Assembly (NCBI GenBank): GCA_028274465.1
Contig: CM051455.1
Coordinates: 49,019,351 to 49,083,350, forward strand
Direction of reading: 5' to 3'
Origin: Plantago ovata
Lineage: Eukaryota > Streptophyta > Magnoliopsida > Lamiales > Plantaginaceae
DNA: 64,000 nt
The notes under the pieces were generated by a model that ran no database searches, was not told the DNA's origin, and saw only the letters and a list, made by a program, of their open reading frames with translations. Every line of letters begins with the position of its first letter. Position 1 is the stretch's first letter. Shown piece after piece: positions 1 through 12,465 of the stretch. The translations under genes and the position numbers were made by a program.

Positions 1-3000
1 CTTTATACCTCCATTGGTTTATGCTATAATGGGGAGTTCGAAAGATTTAGCTGTTGGAACGGTGGCGGTTGGGTCGTTGCTAACGGGTTCCATGCTAAGC
101 AAGGTGGTGAGTCCAACCGAGGAACCTCAAATCTATCTCCAACTTGCTTTCGCTGCCACTTTCTTCGCTGGGATTTTCGAAGCTTCATTGGGCTTTTTCA
201 GGTATGTGATTGTGTACAACTTTTATGTGCAATTCCAATTTACCTCTAGAATTAAAATGTAAAAATATTGCGTTTAATTTGTTACATGTACTTTTAAAAC
301 TGAAATAGATTCCTAAATTGTTTGCAACAATGAGTAACTAAGTTTACAAAACTTAAAGTTGGAATTATATAGGAATCTAGCTAGCTATGCATGATTTGTT
401 AAATTAACAAGCATACAAATAAACGTGTTACAAAATGATTTATAAAGTTATAACGTCATGCAATCTGATAGAGGAACACCACCTAATTAGTTTTTTCATT
501 TATAATCATTACAAGATCATTATACTAAAATTTTATTGTAGCGAACTAACTAAGATTGATCATTGCTTAAAAAGAATTAAGATGGGATTGATTAAATAAT
601 AATTGTTGCAGGCTCGGGTTTATCGTGGATTTCCTGTCGCATGCGACCATAGTAGGGTTCATGGGAGGAGCGGCTACAGTTGTGTGCTTGCAGCAACTTA
701 AGGGCATTCTGGGTCTGGACCATTTTACCCATGCTACTGACATCATTTCCGTCATGCGTTCTGTTTTCACTCAAACTCACCAGGTACCGCTACCTACGTA
801 AAATTTACGATAGGTAGTATTTACTATTGTTACTTTTATTTGAGTTATCATTCCCATATAAAGTTTTGGTATATATATCAACCAATTTGGCTGATTAATT
901 TCTGATTTAATCAAGTAGTTAAGATAATTGCTCGAGTTATATAATTGTATGCATTTGCTCTTGTTTGGTTTTTTCTCAATAAGTATATATCCTTTATCGT
1001 CGTACAATAAGAATATTATCCAGAACCAAACAGGATTTTTTATGATTTTAATTAATTAGCTTGGCATGTTTGTTTTGTTTAATTATATCACGACCTTAAA
1101 CTTTAGCCCAAAGACAAGATTAGGGGAGTATTATTTATGTGATTTTTTCTAATCAATTAAGCATCTTTCTTCCAACCTACTGTGTTACACACCATATACC
1201 AAAATTTCTAAAAATGAGTCAATGACACTCAGCAAGTTCGGATCTCTTTTATGTTGACATGTTTAGGATGGATGGTTAGGGAGGTGAATATGAAAAAAAT
1301 TAAGATCGAGAGAAAATTAGTGATTGGGATTATTTTGGGGAGTTTAGTAAGTAAAATTAAAATGATGTGTAAAAAGGAGTTATAGAAAGAGAGGGATAAT
1401 GGGTTTATAGAGAGATAAATAATATAGTGAGATAAATTCTGAAACAAAAATAAAAAATAAAAATGTTAAAAACTAAAAACGTGAATATTGGTGAGGGATG
1501 TCTAAAAAAGAGAGGTAAAGCTAATTTCCATTTCAGAACGTGACTCTCCAAAATGTAAATGTAAAGAGAACCAAACACTCTGACTGAATTTTGTGAGTAA
1601 AGGGTCCAAGAAATAATAATACTCTATACACTGCTGGTGGACTTAAAGTCTAAAAGTTTTGATCTTTACGAAAATTATAGCCGTGCATGCGTGGATCCAA
1701 AATTTTCCGACTACAGTTGAAAAATTAGTTTGATTTGTTAAATTTAATTCGATTCAAATTTATTTATGTTCACATTTCATTCATTAAATTTAATTCAGTT
1801 CAATTTATATAAAAAGAACAAAATCTTAATTTGTTGATTAATTAATATTGCAGTGGAGATGGGAAAGTGCTGTGCTGGGTTGCGTTTTCCTCTTCTACCT
1901 TCTCCTCTCCAGATTCTTTGTGAGTTATACTTTCTCGTCTCTAGAAATGTTGAACACTTCAATTCCGTTATCTTTTTCTAGAGACTGTTTAGTCAACGTG
2001 GTCAAACAAACTAAAAAAATAGTCGACAAAGTCAAATATTTTCTAGCTAGCTCCCTCAAGTTGGTAAAAAAAAATACTTATTAGATTCTATATGTATTCC
2101 ATTTTTATCATTTTTTAGATTATATACGTTTCAATTTTTACAAATGTTTATTTCACAATTTTTTTATGAGTTATGCTACTAAACCAACACACTAGCTTTA
2201 TTATACAAATTTCCTAAAACTCCGATCCAAAATCAAACGTATGGAATTTAAAAAAACGGATGAGTAATAAAACACTCAAAAGTACCGTGTAGTATATAAT
2301 AATGGTGTTTTGTTGAAACTAAGAAATTTAGAATCAATAGCATAGCATAGTATTCAAATGTCGTCACTTCTACTTTCTACGTAAAGTGAAAATGAAACAT
2401 TCTATTCTCTTAAAAGAAAATCAAGCTTGATGTTTGAAACAAAAGGTACTTTACTTTGTAAGTAGATCTTTTTTTAAAAATCTTCTCAAGCATTTTAATT
2501 TTTGATCCTTTTCAAATCAAACCTACTTATTAGAAGATTCTGTCTCAAATGATCAGACCTAAATTTTACTCCACTATCTCCATTCCTGTTCCAATGAACT
2601 TGTAGCTTTTAGCCAACATAAAATCTTAACACTGAAACAAAAATCTACATTTAATAATAATAAGTGTAAAGTTAATTTTTTCTGGATCAACAAGCAATGA
2701 ACGTTGGATCAATTCTGGAGTACTATTCGACAGCTTAATTATATAGTAAGTGTAAAACTGATTTTACAATAGACTTATTCTTTTGTCGAAGTTATTGACA
2801 ACAATTTACTGGTCGAGTCGTTGAAGTTGAACCAGTCTTTTTCCGATCGTGTCAGAAGATAAAGTTATCTTGCAAGAAATGAACAAAAATTGTGTATGTT
2901 TCCTGCAATAATTGAAATAACTTTTAGACACTACTAATGAATTCTTGTATTGAATAATTGCGTGTAGAGTAAAAAGAAGCCAAATTTGTTCTGGATATCG

Positions 3001-5210
3001 GCCATGGCTCCATTGACGTCAGTAGTATTGGGTAGCTTGTTGGTGTACCTGACCCATGCTGAGAAACATGGAATCCAAGTGGTTAGTACTTGCTTATTAC
3101 TACCTAGCTTGGTCCCTCTTTTGTAACTTTCTGTTTGTTTTCATCTCTAGCTACCAATTAATTAAGAATCATATCTTGCCTTCATCTTTTCTTGTCCAAT
3201 AATTGATTTTGATATATATACTCAATTGCAATACTATTGAATTGAAGAATGTTACTCTCTCCTATCTCCGTCCCGCTTATAAAACTCAGTTTGCGCATGC
3301 CACTCAATTTCACTGCATTAAAAACCGTGTCCGACCACAATGATTATTTAATCATGGGACGGAGAAAATGAAATCAAAGTTACTTTTTTTTATCCCATTT
3401 GACAATATTTGCAGACATGTCTAATTGTCTACTATTCTCCAGCTAGTTGGTGTTGGAGTGACTTGAAAAGTTGAATGGATTTACTAATGAATATGAGAAA
3501 CAATTTGCAGATCGGACAATTGAAAAAGGGAATAAATCCAATTTCAGTTTTGGACATCAACTTTGATTCCAAGTACCTCACCTCAACTATCAAGACTGGC
3601 ATAGTCACGGGCATTATTGCCTTAGCTGTAAGTGTACTCCATCCCGTTTTGCCGCCGTCAACTATTTCACTTTTACCACGGTGATTATTAACAAATCTAC
3701 CTTTTGATGAATGTAAATTTCACAGGAAGGTATAGCAGTAGGCAGAAGCTTTGCCATGTTCAAGAACTACCACATTGATGGTAACAAAGAAATGATTGCT
3801 TTTGGAATGATGAATATTGCTGGCTCTTGCACCTCTTGTTATCTTACAGCCGGTAAATAGTCCGAATTATATCACTTGCATATCTAAAATCTAAATCAGG
3901 ACGACTCTCCTAACCGTGTTTTCCCTGGGCCTTATTCATCTATAAATGATAGACAGCTTACTGGATTACCCAACCAGCCCATTAATATGTAAATTTGATA
4001 TTTTTCAGGCCCATTTTCGCGATCCGCTGTGAACTTCAATGCAGGATGCAAGACTGCAGTATCAAACATAGTGATGGCCTTTGCAGTGATGATAACATTG
4101 TTGTTTCTAACTCCATTGTTTTATTACACGCCACTCGTGGTCCTGTCCTCGATCATCATAGCTGCCATGCTCGGGCTGATAGACTACGAGGCAGCAATCC
4201 ATTTATGGCACGTTGACAAATTCGATTTTGTTGTGTGTATGAGTGCTTATATTGGTGTCGTGTTCGCTGATATTGAGATTGGCTTAATCATGGCAGTAAG
4301 TACATCACCTAACAGTCATCCTTTTTCCCTACAAGACAGTGATGAGAATGTTAAATAACAATGTTCAACACATAATGCAGATTGGACTGTCAATCATGAG
4401 GGTACTACTATTTGTTGCTAGACCAAAGACCGTAGTACTTGGTAACATACCAGACACCAAGGTGTACAGAAGTGTTGAGCAGTACACAAATACAAACAAT
4501 GTTCCTGGAGTTTTGATTCTTGAGATTGATGCTCCAATTTACTTTGCTAATGCATGCTACTTAAGAGAAAGGTATGATACAAATTCACCAGAAGATAAAT
4601 ATGTTCAAATCATTATGAATTTGAGAAATAAATGCATGATTGATTGTTTACATGTCGATTTCAGGATTTCAAGATGGATTGACGACGAGGAAGATAGGTT
4701 GAAATCAACAGGAGAGACCGGCCTCCAATATGTCATACTGGACATGAGTGGTATGTACCAAGATCTGCTATTGTGATTCGTATCCATTAGGCCGAATTGG
4801 CGAAAATGAATTTTAAAATGATATACAATCTTTTGCAGCTGTTGGAAACATTGACACCAGTGGCATTAGCATGCTTGATGAAGTTAAGAAGGTCATTGAC
4901 AGAAGAGCGCTCAAGGTTGGTTCAATTTATTTTCATTCTCAATTACAGTTACTACTATGTATATACTAAAAAGTTCTGAAAAATACGACGAGTGACATGA
5001 GTGTTGATCGGGTTTAACCTGATGTGGAATGAGCAGCTAGTGCTTGCAAATCCGGGTGCTGAGGTGATGAAGAAGATGAACAAGTCGAAGCTTCTGGAAA
5101 AAATTGGGCAAGAATGGATCTTCTTGACAGTAGGAGAGGCGGTTGGAGCATGCCAGTACATACTTCATACCTGTGACCCGAAGGCAGCTGCATACAGCAA
5201 CAATGTTTGA
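1..5210 (+). CDS. Group 3 sulfate transporter (SULTR3-like), 5' partial
   Basis: Exons I read: <1-201, 612-783, 1854-1919, 2968-3081, 3511-3627, 3726-3852, 4009-4295, 4381-4571, 4665-4750, 4839-4915, 5037-5210 (stop TGA). All ten introns are GT-AG and phases join cleanly, giving 536 visible residues; about 115 N-terminal residues lie before the window. The product is a multi-pass SLC26/SulP anion transporter. The visible part opens in the conserved segment PPLVYAIMGSSKDLAVGTVA, continues through VDFLSHATIVGFMGGAA and the NIAGSCTSCYLTAGPFSRSA region, and ends in a cytoplasmic STAS domain (from about exon 8) with the DMSAVGNIDTSGISMLDE motif. The Thr in IDTSG is the position known to be phosphorylated in plant SULTRs. 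By family, it moves sulfate (or, in some group 3 members, phosphate or other anions) across plasma or plastid membranes. Group 3 is inferred from overall resemblance; I cannot choose among 3;1-3;5. No break is visible. Confidence 0.93.
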
Positions 5211-5640
5211 GATTAGTTGGCAAGGATTCGCCTAATCAATTGTAGCTAGCTAGATGGTGTGTGAAAAGGGAGAAAGCGGTTCTCTTCAGTATGAATAATG
5301 TCCGGGTGTAACTATATCCATCGAATACATGTATAGTATCATGTGGCCTGAAAGTTTTAACGAGGAAGAACATGGTTTAACCGCTCTATACAAGTGATCA
5401 CTTATAGCTCTTGCATATGTCATTCTAACTTTTCATAAGGCAATAACTAATTAACATCTCAAATTTAACAGCACAAACTGATCAAGGTACAGAGCTTAAG
5501 TTGACGCATTTGTAGGCTGGTAATGGTTTATAGAACCTATGCCTGTCAACTGTTTAGTGATGTTCAATCCATGACGATGGAATGTTTTTTGTCTCTTCCT
5601 GAGTGTTTTAAACCTCTGCGTTATATATGGGAGTTAACAT
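5211..5640 (+). other. 3' UTR and downstream flank of the sulfate transporter
   Basis: Non-coding sequence after the stop codon. AT-rich stretches near 5,310-5,345 could serve polyadenylation, but no unambiguous AATAAA is present. Confidence 0.4.
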
Positions 5641-6374
5641 ATGTACCCTCATAGATGCGGGGTCAAGTTTCGGCCAACGAACAAGGGTCAAGCAGTATAC
5701 AAGAAATTGGGATTGGATTTGGAGAATTAAGGTACCTCCAATTAAAGTTAAAAAGTGTTCTTTTGGCTGATGCTGTGTAATGCTCTACCTGTCCTCTCTT
5801 GCTAATCTAAGGCCGACTGATACTGATTCAGATTTCAGAGTGGGTTTGCACCATCTACAATTTATTTAAAGGTTAATTATGATGTAGTAAGTCGGAGGTT
5901 CAGTCGGTCCAAGATATAGACATTACATACCTGACATAGCCTTAGCGCGGAAATGTTCACCACCATGTCTCCTTGCTATTCAGAAATATGCCATCACCCC
6001 TCAAACCGACACTTCACCTGCACTATAATCACAAACTACCAAGAACACTTTATATACACAAACAAACGCAGACATTAAATACATACCGTTATTTTACAAA
6101 AGCGTAGGCAGTCCCTTGACATAGTGATTAGCGACTTTCGTGCTATTTCCTCGGCTATAGTGGCATTATTTATGACCATCCTTACCTGCAAACAAGTAAA
6201 CATATCGGATTCATAATAAGCTCCTGATTCCAATAAAAATCCATGAAATCCTTCAAATTGTTCCGCACCATGAAATTATAAAATTTATAGGGTCACTTTC
6301 TTCCATACTACACAAAACAAGTAGCCGCTAATGTATTTAGAACATGTTTTATTATAGGAAAACACAGCTTTTAA
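5641..6374. other. Intergenic, nothing recognised
   Basis: No long open frame, repeat structure or RNA gene that I can support. Confidence 0.4.
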
Positions 6375-8772
6375 TGTAACGCCCCAAAACTAAAATAGGG
6401 AACGTTCGGCCGTGTATCGTGAGATGGGCTCACGCCAACACGAAGCCTATCCTTTAAATCCTCGATAACAATAAAATTAACTCGAATGGTACATCAGAGC
6501 GTCTAAAATCCCAATACATTTCACATCATAAACTACTATAATCCCAGAAATACAAAACCATCCGAGTACAACATAAATTAAATTCTCAATAAACTAATCC
6601 ATTAAAGATACAAATCCTCGTAGACCAAGTTTACCCATAGCCTTCAGAATCTCCTTTGTCACTCTAGCTCGCTTACTCCAACAGAAAATCTTCCACAATG
6701 CCACAATAACTTGTACACTGAAACTGGGGGAGTAAGGGGTAAGCTACTAACTCATGGGAAATCTAATAACTCGTAAGAAAGGTATCTCGACACTCTTACC
6801 GGATCAAGCATACGTTTCAGAAATATAAATACAGTATATACACACACATACATAACCAGAAACAGTTTCATGGAGTACTTGTAACAGAACAGTAGCAACA
6901 CAATAACAGAACCGTTTGTTGAGCTCAAACAGAAATCACACTTCGGCCACTCGTGTAGGTCCGGTGGCACAGAGGTCGGCACAAAACAGAAACAGAAAGT
7001 TCCCCGCTAAAGGAACACAGACGGGATGAAGTACTTAATCACCGTCAGAGACGGGCCCAGAATGACGGGCCCAAAATGACGGGCCCAAAATTCATAGGCA
7101 AAAACTATGAGTTCAAAAATATTTTATTCTCCATGGTACAGAAAATATATTTTTCACACATCACACACACATCAGAAAATACAATTTTGGGTTCACATAC
7201 TTGATCATTTCGAATTGACATAATATACCAGACTCATTAACTTGATATGATAGTCATAAGTAATTTATCAAATATTAAAACAATATACAAAAATAGAAGC
7301 AAAAGTGTCAAGAATTCCCCTACATTGAAATCAACCGAGTACGATGAACCTGGTTTAATGTCCGATGTCAAACTCGTGATCCATTAACTCAATACCATAC
7401 CGTAACTTCTACTAGTACCAATATATCCACCGAAGTCATGCCTTCAAATAAAGTCCATCTCAATTCTCCATGATCTTGCCCACAATAAATCAAATATATA
7501 ATACTATAACCAAAAGTTTACGTACCTGATTGAACTATCTTCCATGCACTAATCAATACCAAATTCAACATAGATAATCCTCTGGAACGGTTCAAACAAC
7601 TAACACGGTGAAATTCTCGAACGCTCCATCCATTTATCATTGTCTAATCTCAATCTTGCGGCACGGCAGGGACAAGTAAACCTTTTGACCCTATTCAGTG
7701 TGTTAGCCTCTTAAATATTGTTGTCGTGGTTACTGTAAGTGTTGCTGTTTTACGGAGGTTGACCTATAGGTTTACCTAGAGGTTCACTCAACCCCGTATT
7801 ACTGGAAACAGAGCACTTTACCGCCTTTTATTGTTTTACCTATTCTAACACTAATTGTTCCACAGCTGTAGTTGTTTTACTTGTGCAGGAAGTTTATTAG
7901 AACGTGGGAACTATCAGAATTCAAGAAGGGAGAGACTTATTCAAGGAAGAACTCTAAAAGGAAATCAAGTTCTAAAAGGACAAGGAGTGTTACATGAAGA
8001 AGGCGTTTCCTAGTAGAAGACTGAAGATCAAAACGTCCAGATTCATTCACACGTTTCCTAAAGGATTTCGAACTAAGTCTTATCTACCACTATATATATG
8101 GAGCATCGACAGAAGAGAGATAACGACACAAGAGCAGAAAGTTCAGTTTATAGAGTTATAGTTTTATAGTTTTATTTGTGTCTTTTACACTAGTTTATAT
8201 TCTAGACTTCTCTAACAACGTATTGAAGGTAGAATAGATAGATTGGGTTCTATATCATCTTATAGGTGACTAGTGTTGTTTTTCTAGAATAGATATTGAG
8301 AGTATACAGCGTTGTACGAACAAGATCTTTTCTAGTTGATTTTCTGCCTTGACTGGGCATTCAAGCAAGCTATCAAAAGCTGCTTGAAAAATTCCAAACA
8401 CAGGTTTTTCTTTACATTCCGCTGTGCTTTACTTTATATATATATTATCTGTGTTTGTTAATCTGCAGGTTGACGTAGGTGTTCAGTGAACCCCGTAGTC
8501 AATCTAGGACCTTTTGGCTGGTAATTTGTATCTAAAGCAAGTTATACCGATCCTACATTCTTTCAGTTACTATGGCCCATGGATTTAGATCAGGTTAGTG
8601 ACCACATAAATTTAGCCATCTAATTAAGTCGGTCTCGGTTCACCGGTCCAAACATAATAATGACTAATAATATCCAAACAATTCAAGTCCATATAATTTT
8701 TCAACTCCAAAAAAAATAATTATACCCAGTTTCACTCCGTACAAATCGTATAAAAATGTACGGGTTATTACA
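6375..8772 (-). mobile_element. Probable solo LTR (Gypsy-like) with a nested insertion
   Basis: Read on the minus strand the segment starts TGTAATAACCCGTACA and ends GGGGCGTTACA, the TG...CA ends of a plant LTR. The flanking pentamers are TTTAA (6,370-6,374) and TTGAA (8,773-8,777), a target duplication with one mismatch. No gag-pol frame lies inside, so it would be a solo LTR. The part from about 7,640 to 8,560 differs in character: it has a TATA-like stretch near 8,089 and two related GTTGAC...CCCCGTA blocks (7,759-7,799 and 8,470-8,497). It may be a second LTR-type element nested inside. Family assignment is inference. Confidence 0.5.
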
Positions 8773-8782
8773 TTGAATGCTA

Positions 8783-9260
8783 CTCTCTCCGTCCAGGTCA
8801 AAATTTTCCATTTCGTTTTATTGACTAGCTTTTTTTTCAATCACAAATTACTCTTTTAAATCATACAGTATAAGAAAGTTAGAAAATTATACTCTCTCCA
8901 TCTCCTCTAAAACTTCCTATTTACTATTGTCAGATCAATTTTCAAAAAATAATTAAAACTATATAAGAATTTAGAATAAAATTATAAATGGTGATTTTAC
9001 ATGCATAATTACTTAAAGTTGAAGTTTATAACCCTTACAAACTTTTTTCGAACTCTTTACTATTATTAATTATTTTTTAAAAATTATTCTGGAATAGCAA
9101 ATAGAAAACTTTAGAAGGAACGAAGGGAGTACCAAAATAGTTTAAATGTTGAACTTATCACTATTTTTAAGTTTTTTTCTTCGATATAACTTAGAAGTAA
9201 TTTATAATCCAAAAATGGCCAACAAAATTAAATTGAGAATATTTGACCGGATAGAGGGAA
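8783..9260. mobile_element. Stowaway-like MITE (outer copy)
   Basis: The left end reads CTCTCTCCGTCCAGGTCAAA. The reverse complement of the right end reads TTCCCTCTATCCGGTCAAA. Both sides have TA (8,781-8,782 and 9,261-9,262), the Stowaway/Mariner target duplication. It encloses a second MITE. Confidence 0.6.
8892..9129. mobile_element. Stowaway-like MITE nested in another MITE
   Basis: The left end reads CTCTCTCCATCTCCTCTAAA. The reverse complement of the right end reads CTCCCTTCGTTCCTTCTAAA. TA is present on both sides (8,890-8,891 and 9,130-9,131). It lies wholly inside the 8,783-9,260 element. Confidence 0.65.
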
Positions 9261-9585
9261 TATTGTTCTTCAAAATCAGTCAAGGATTACAACTATCAAC
9301 ACTTTTGTAAGAAAAGTAAAGTTATTATAAAAATCAAAATTTTATTAAATATGAGGAAATGAAACCCCCTAATATATGTCAATAAAGATTTGATTTTCCT
9401 ATTACGAGACTTGCTCCTTAAAAACATTTGATTATATTCCAATTTATGTACACATTATTATATATAGTTAATATGTTAAAATGGCATGTAGAACAATTTC
9501 TTATAGGAAAAGACATTCATATGCTCTTATTCTTCAATATCAATCAAATATCACAATTATCAACTACTTTTGAAAAAACATGTAA

Positions 9586-9640
9586 TTATAATCCAATTTA
9601 TGTACCTTATATAAAGGTGGCAAGGAAAACTAAATTCACT
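9586..9640 (+). promoter_or_regulatory. Proximal promoter of DEFL gene 1, conserved in its paralogues
   Basis: A block with ATAATCCAATTTATGTACC, then TATATAAA (9,608-9,615), then GGTGGCAAGGAAAAC. It ends about 50 bases before the start codon at 9,689. Nearly the same block precedes the DEFL copies at 15.1 and 16.9 kb. The TATA box is about 75-80 bases from ATG. Confidence 0.6.
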
Positions 9641-9688
9641 CAAATGATTAAACTACATTCTATCATTCTATCAGCTTGCTTTGTACTA

Positions 9689-10103
9689 ATGGCTAGAATC
9701 CAGATCTTACACATATTGGCTCTTGCAGTCATTTTATCACCAGGTAGAAATTTAATAAACCTTTTCCTCTCACTAAACATGCAGTGCTTAAAGATTTATG
9801 AATATTTTCACATCTTAACACAATTGCATTTTCTCATCATTAAAATTATGCAAGTTAGATAAAACCATTTATGTTTGGTTTGGTGCAGAATTGTTGGTGG
9901 CTAGTGGTGATGAATCGATTGGGTGCTATGTATCAGTTCCTGCAATCGACTGTACCCATGGGGATACCGCATGCTTCAATTATTGCGTACAAACCTATCA
10001 AAACCCGGCGTATAACTATGGGTATTGTGTGGTACCTACAGGGGCTCCGCCTAGTGTGAGTATATGTCAATGTCGGACTTGTGGTCCACCCACTGCAGCT
10101 TAA
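9689..10103 (+). CDS. Defensin-like (DEFL) secreted cysteine-rich peptide 1
   Basis: Two exons, 9,689-9,743 and 9,889-10,103, GT-AG intron of 145 bases in phase 1, 89 residues. Exon 1 encodes most of a signal peptide (MARIQILHILALAVILSP); exon 2 carries the mature peptide. The mature part has eight cysteines spaced C-x8-C-x6-C-x3-C-x13-C-x12-C-x-C-x2-C, with CxxxC, GYC and CxC, the cysteine-stabilised alpha-beta pattern of plant defensin-like proteins. One intron after the signal peptide is also typical of the family. Role (antimicrobial, reproductive or other signalling) cannot be told from sequence. It is the first of a tandem family with copies at 15.1, 16.9, 22.0 and 26.5 kb. Confidence 0.85.
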
Positions 10104-10491
10104 GTTAAGCGAGTGCCATGATATATATATTTACATGTAACCACAATTGATTTTCTCTGGCCTCTGCCATAGGTGATAAAGATATTGATTAATTATTTGG
10201 AAAGGGAGTAATGTTTCACAAATGATACATTTATTACTTTTTATTTGCATACGCTTCAGGTATCTGCATACTTTTTTTTTTATTTGCATATGCTTGAGGC
10301 AATGAATTTCATTTATGATTCACAAGGTGGGAAACCTCTGATTCATATTTTTACATCGGGTTCATATTTGATTGTGGTGGAAATTAACAAAATGCAAATG
10401 CAATAGAAGTGAAATGGGAGACATTTTATAATGAATGAAACCCAAAAGAGAAATTAGAGGAATGATGAAAGTCTTCGTAGCCCCCAAAGAG

Positions 10492-10493
<2 letters not shown>
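10104..10493 (+). repeat. 3' flank of DEFL gene 1, shared with paralogous copies
   Basis: Contains GGCCTCTGCCATA and TTTGCATACGCTTCAGGTATC, which recur after the 15.1-kb gene (15,580-15,710); parts also recur after the 16.9-kb pseudogene. The duplicated unit therefore included downstream sequence. Similarity to the 15.1-kb copy breaks near 10,470, just before the LINE. Confidence 0.6.
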
Positions 10494-10524
<31 letters not shown>

Positions 10525-11730
10525 CAATAAAAACTTTTCATTCCCAAAACCGTTCAATACAAAAGTCGATCCAACGACCTTGGCTACCAAAACACAACAT
10601 CACAGGCCCTATACAGAGACACCCAACAAGAAATTACCAATCACCTATAACAGTAAACTATAACAAAGAGCAGTAAAGTTGTAAACTCCTATATACCCCT
10701 GCTCTATCTTTAATGTTTTATATGATGTGTTCATGTATACTCTTATCTATCTGCTACTTTCCAAACAAAACTTTGTTCATGCACCTCCACTTAGTGTAAA
10801 ACGTCTCTGCTGCACCCAATCTCAACAATCTTGCTTTATTACTCTTACCCCTGGAGAATTTAATAATTCATGCAATTTCTTCTTGCCAATCAGCTGGAAT
10901 ATGAGAAATCTGCATCCACCTGAGCACTTTACTCCAAATGAATTGAGTAACAGAGCAGTCATAGAACAAGTGATCAATAGACTCTGTTTGAGAGCAAAAC
11001 ACATCCATCGGTGCTAATCTCAAAACGGAGCAACCCGTCCTTTGTGTACAGCCGCCTGGAAGAACCCATCCATAGTGTGAAAAGTGCCCTTGAACGTGCC
11101 AGATTTCCATATAACGTACAATTTCCTCAACTCAACTGCTGGTTTTTGCCATCTCAACCCTCTATACACCTTCTTTGTACAAAATTTACCAATCTTCATA
11201 GCATCCTGCCAGCCCTTATTTAGTAACATTAAGGCTCTAATCTTAAACATTGATTAATAAGCCATGAACAAGAATTCCCGACTAGATCTGCTGCCAATCC
11301 TGTCCTTTAAGGTAGTAATTATGGACCCATTTAACCCACATTTTGTTCGCTTTACATGCTAAATTCCACAACAACTTAGACATTGTGGCTTTGTTCCATT
11401 CTACTAGTGAAATTAAATTGAGCCCTCCTTCAGTTTTTGTATCACAAATGTGATCCCAAGAAATCGGAGCCTTTCTAGTCTCCTCCTTCCCCGTTCATAA
11501 AACGTTCTACACATCACTTCAATAGTTGGCTATAGCAAACAACGCACTACGAATGAGTTGAAGAAGGCCCGCATAACTCAACAAGCGTGCACTCCAGTGT
11601 TTTATTCTGCCCAGAATTCTTTGCAACAGGGGGCTCATGATTGCAACTGTAATTTTCTTGATGTCTAAAGGAACCCCAAGGTACCTCATAGGTAACATTC
11701 CAACCGCAAAACCTGCTAAGTTCAATATTT
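10494..11730 (-). mobile_element. 5'-truncated LINE retrotransposon remnant
   Basis: The plus-strand T run 10,494-10,521 is the poly-A tail of an element on the minus strand. Upstream on that strand are pieces of reverse transcriptase: MRYLGVPLDIKKITVAIM and RIKHWSARLLSYAGLLQLIR (11,519-11,725), and the C-terminal zf-RVT region with ESIDHLFYDCSVTQFIWSKV (about 10,868-11,110). The frames are interrupted by shifts and stops, and most of the element is missing 5', as usual for LINE insertions. I found no convincing target duplication. Confidence 0.8.
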
Positions 11731-11953
11731 TTTGTTGCGTATCATGATTCTATCATGAAGCACAAGGAAACCAAAAAGAACTACTCATGTGTGCTTTTTG
11801 CTAGCTCTATGCTTGGATCTGATTTCAATAATATGTTAAACATCACGTGCTCATACTAAGTTCATGTCATCTAGCTTCGAATCAGAATGCTGGAGAATTT
11901 TCAAGAACAGTTATAACATTCCAAAAGAAATTTTTTGAAACACATAAGCCATA
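11731..11953 (+). repeat. Fragment of DEFL downstream sequence
   Basis: GTATCATGATTCTATCATG and AGAATGCTGGAGAATTTTC resemble the 3' flank of the 26.5-kb DEFL gene (26,855-26,890 and 27,150-27,170). This is a piece of the duplicated unit stranded beyond the LINE. Confidence 0.4.
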
Positions 11954-12208
11954 CTCCCTCCATTTTATCAGGAGTGTCCGAGTTTGACTTTTTTCGGTCA
12001 ATAAGTTTCAACATTGACTCCCGATTACTCTTAAACTACAATGATAAAGTATTTAACGAAATCATATCATGAAAATTTAGGTTCTATATTTTCATAATAT
12101 GATTTCGTTAAATACTTTATCATTATAGTTTAAGAGTAATCAGGAGTCAAAATTGAAAGATGTTGACCTAAAAAGTCAAACTATAACACTTTTGTTATAT
12201 ACTATATG
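11954..12208. mobile_element. Stowaway-like MITE forming a long near-perfect hairpin
   Basis: Starts CTCCCTCCATTTTATCAGG after TA. The arms around 12,020-12,082 and 12,090-12,150 are inverted copies of each other; for example GATAAAGTATTTAACGAAAT pairs with ATTTCGTTAAATACTTTATC. The right end is degraded, so the end coordinate is approximate. Confidence 0.65.
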
Positions 12209-12317
12209 ACGAGTCATCCAAACTCCAGACTCCAGACGCCGTTGGGCCATCTCCAGACGTTTGGAGATGAGTCTGGAAGTTTTGCAAACTCATCTCCAGA
12301 CTGTCGATGGAGATGGT
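12209..12317. repeat. Short inverted-repeat element, CTCCAGAC-rich
   Basis: Contains CCATCTCCAGACGTTTGGAG and, inverted, CATCTCCAGACTGTCGATGGA plus GGAGATGGTC. It looks like a decayed MITE with GACCATCTCCA-type ends; its boundaries are not clear. Confidence 0.35.
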
Positions 12318-12465
12318 CTTAGCATACATCCAATATTTATACGCACAAAATAATTATTATACGCACAGAATATCATTATCGTTGATTTTATTTGCAAAAT
12401 TATATAAGAGTTTAACAATGGCACAACTCCTATTCTACACTTATAAATATTGGACGTATGTTAAG
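12318..12465. mobile_element. Small MITE with 24-bp terminal inverted repeats
   Basis: The left end CTTAGCATACATCCAATATT (12,318 on) matches the reverse complement of the right end (12,442-12,465) with two mismatches in 24. Length 148 bp, no coding potential. Superfamily is unclear. Confidence 0.6.

Noticed and set aside
9428..9862. 144-codon frame across the DEFL gene 1 promoter
   Set aside because: It runs through promoter, exon 1 and intron; the spliced 89-residue peptide explains the sequence better.
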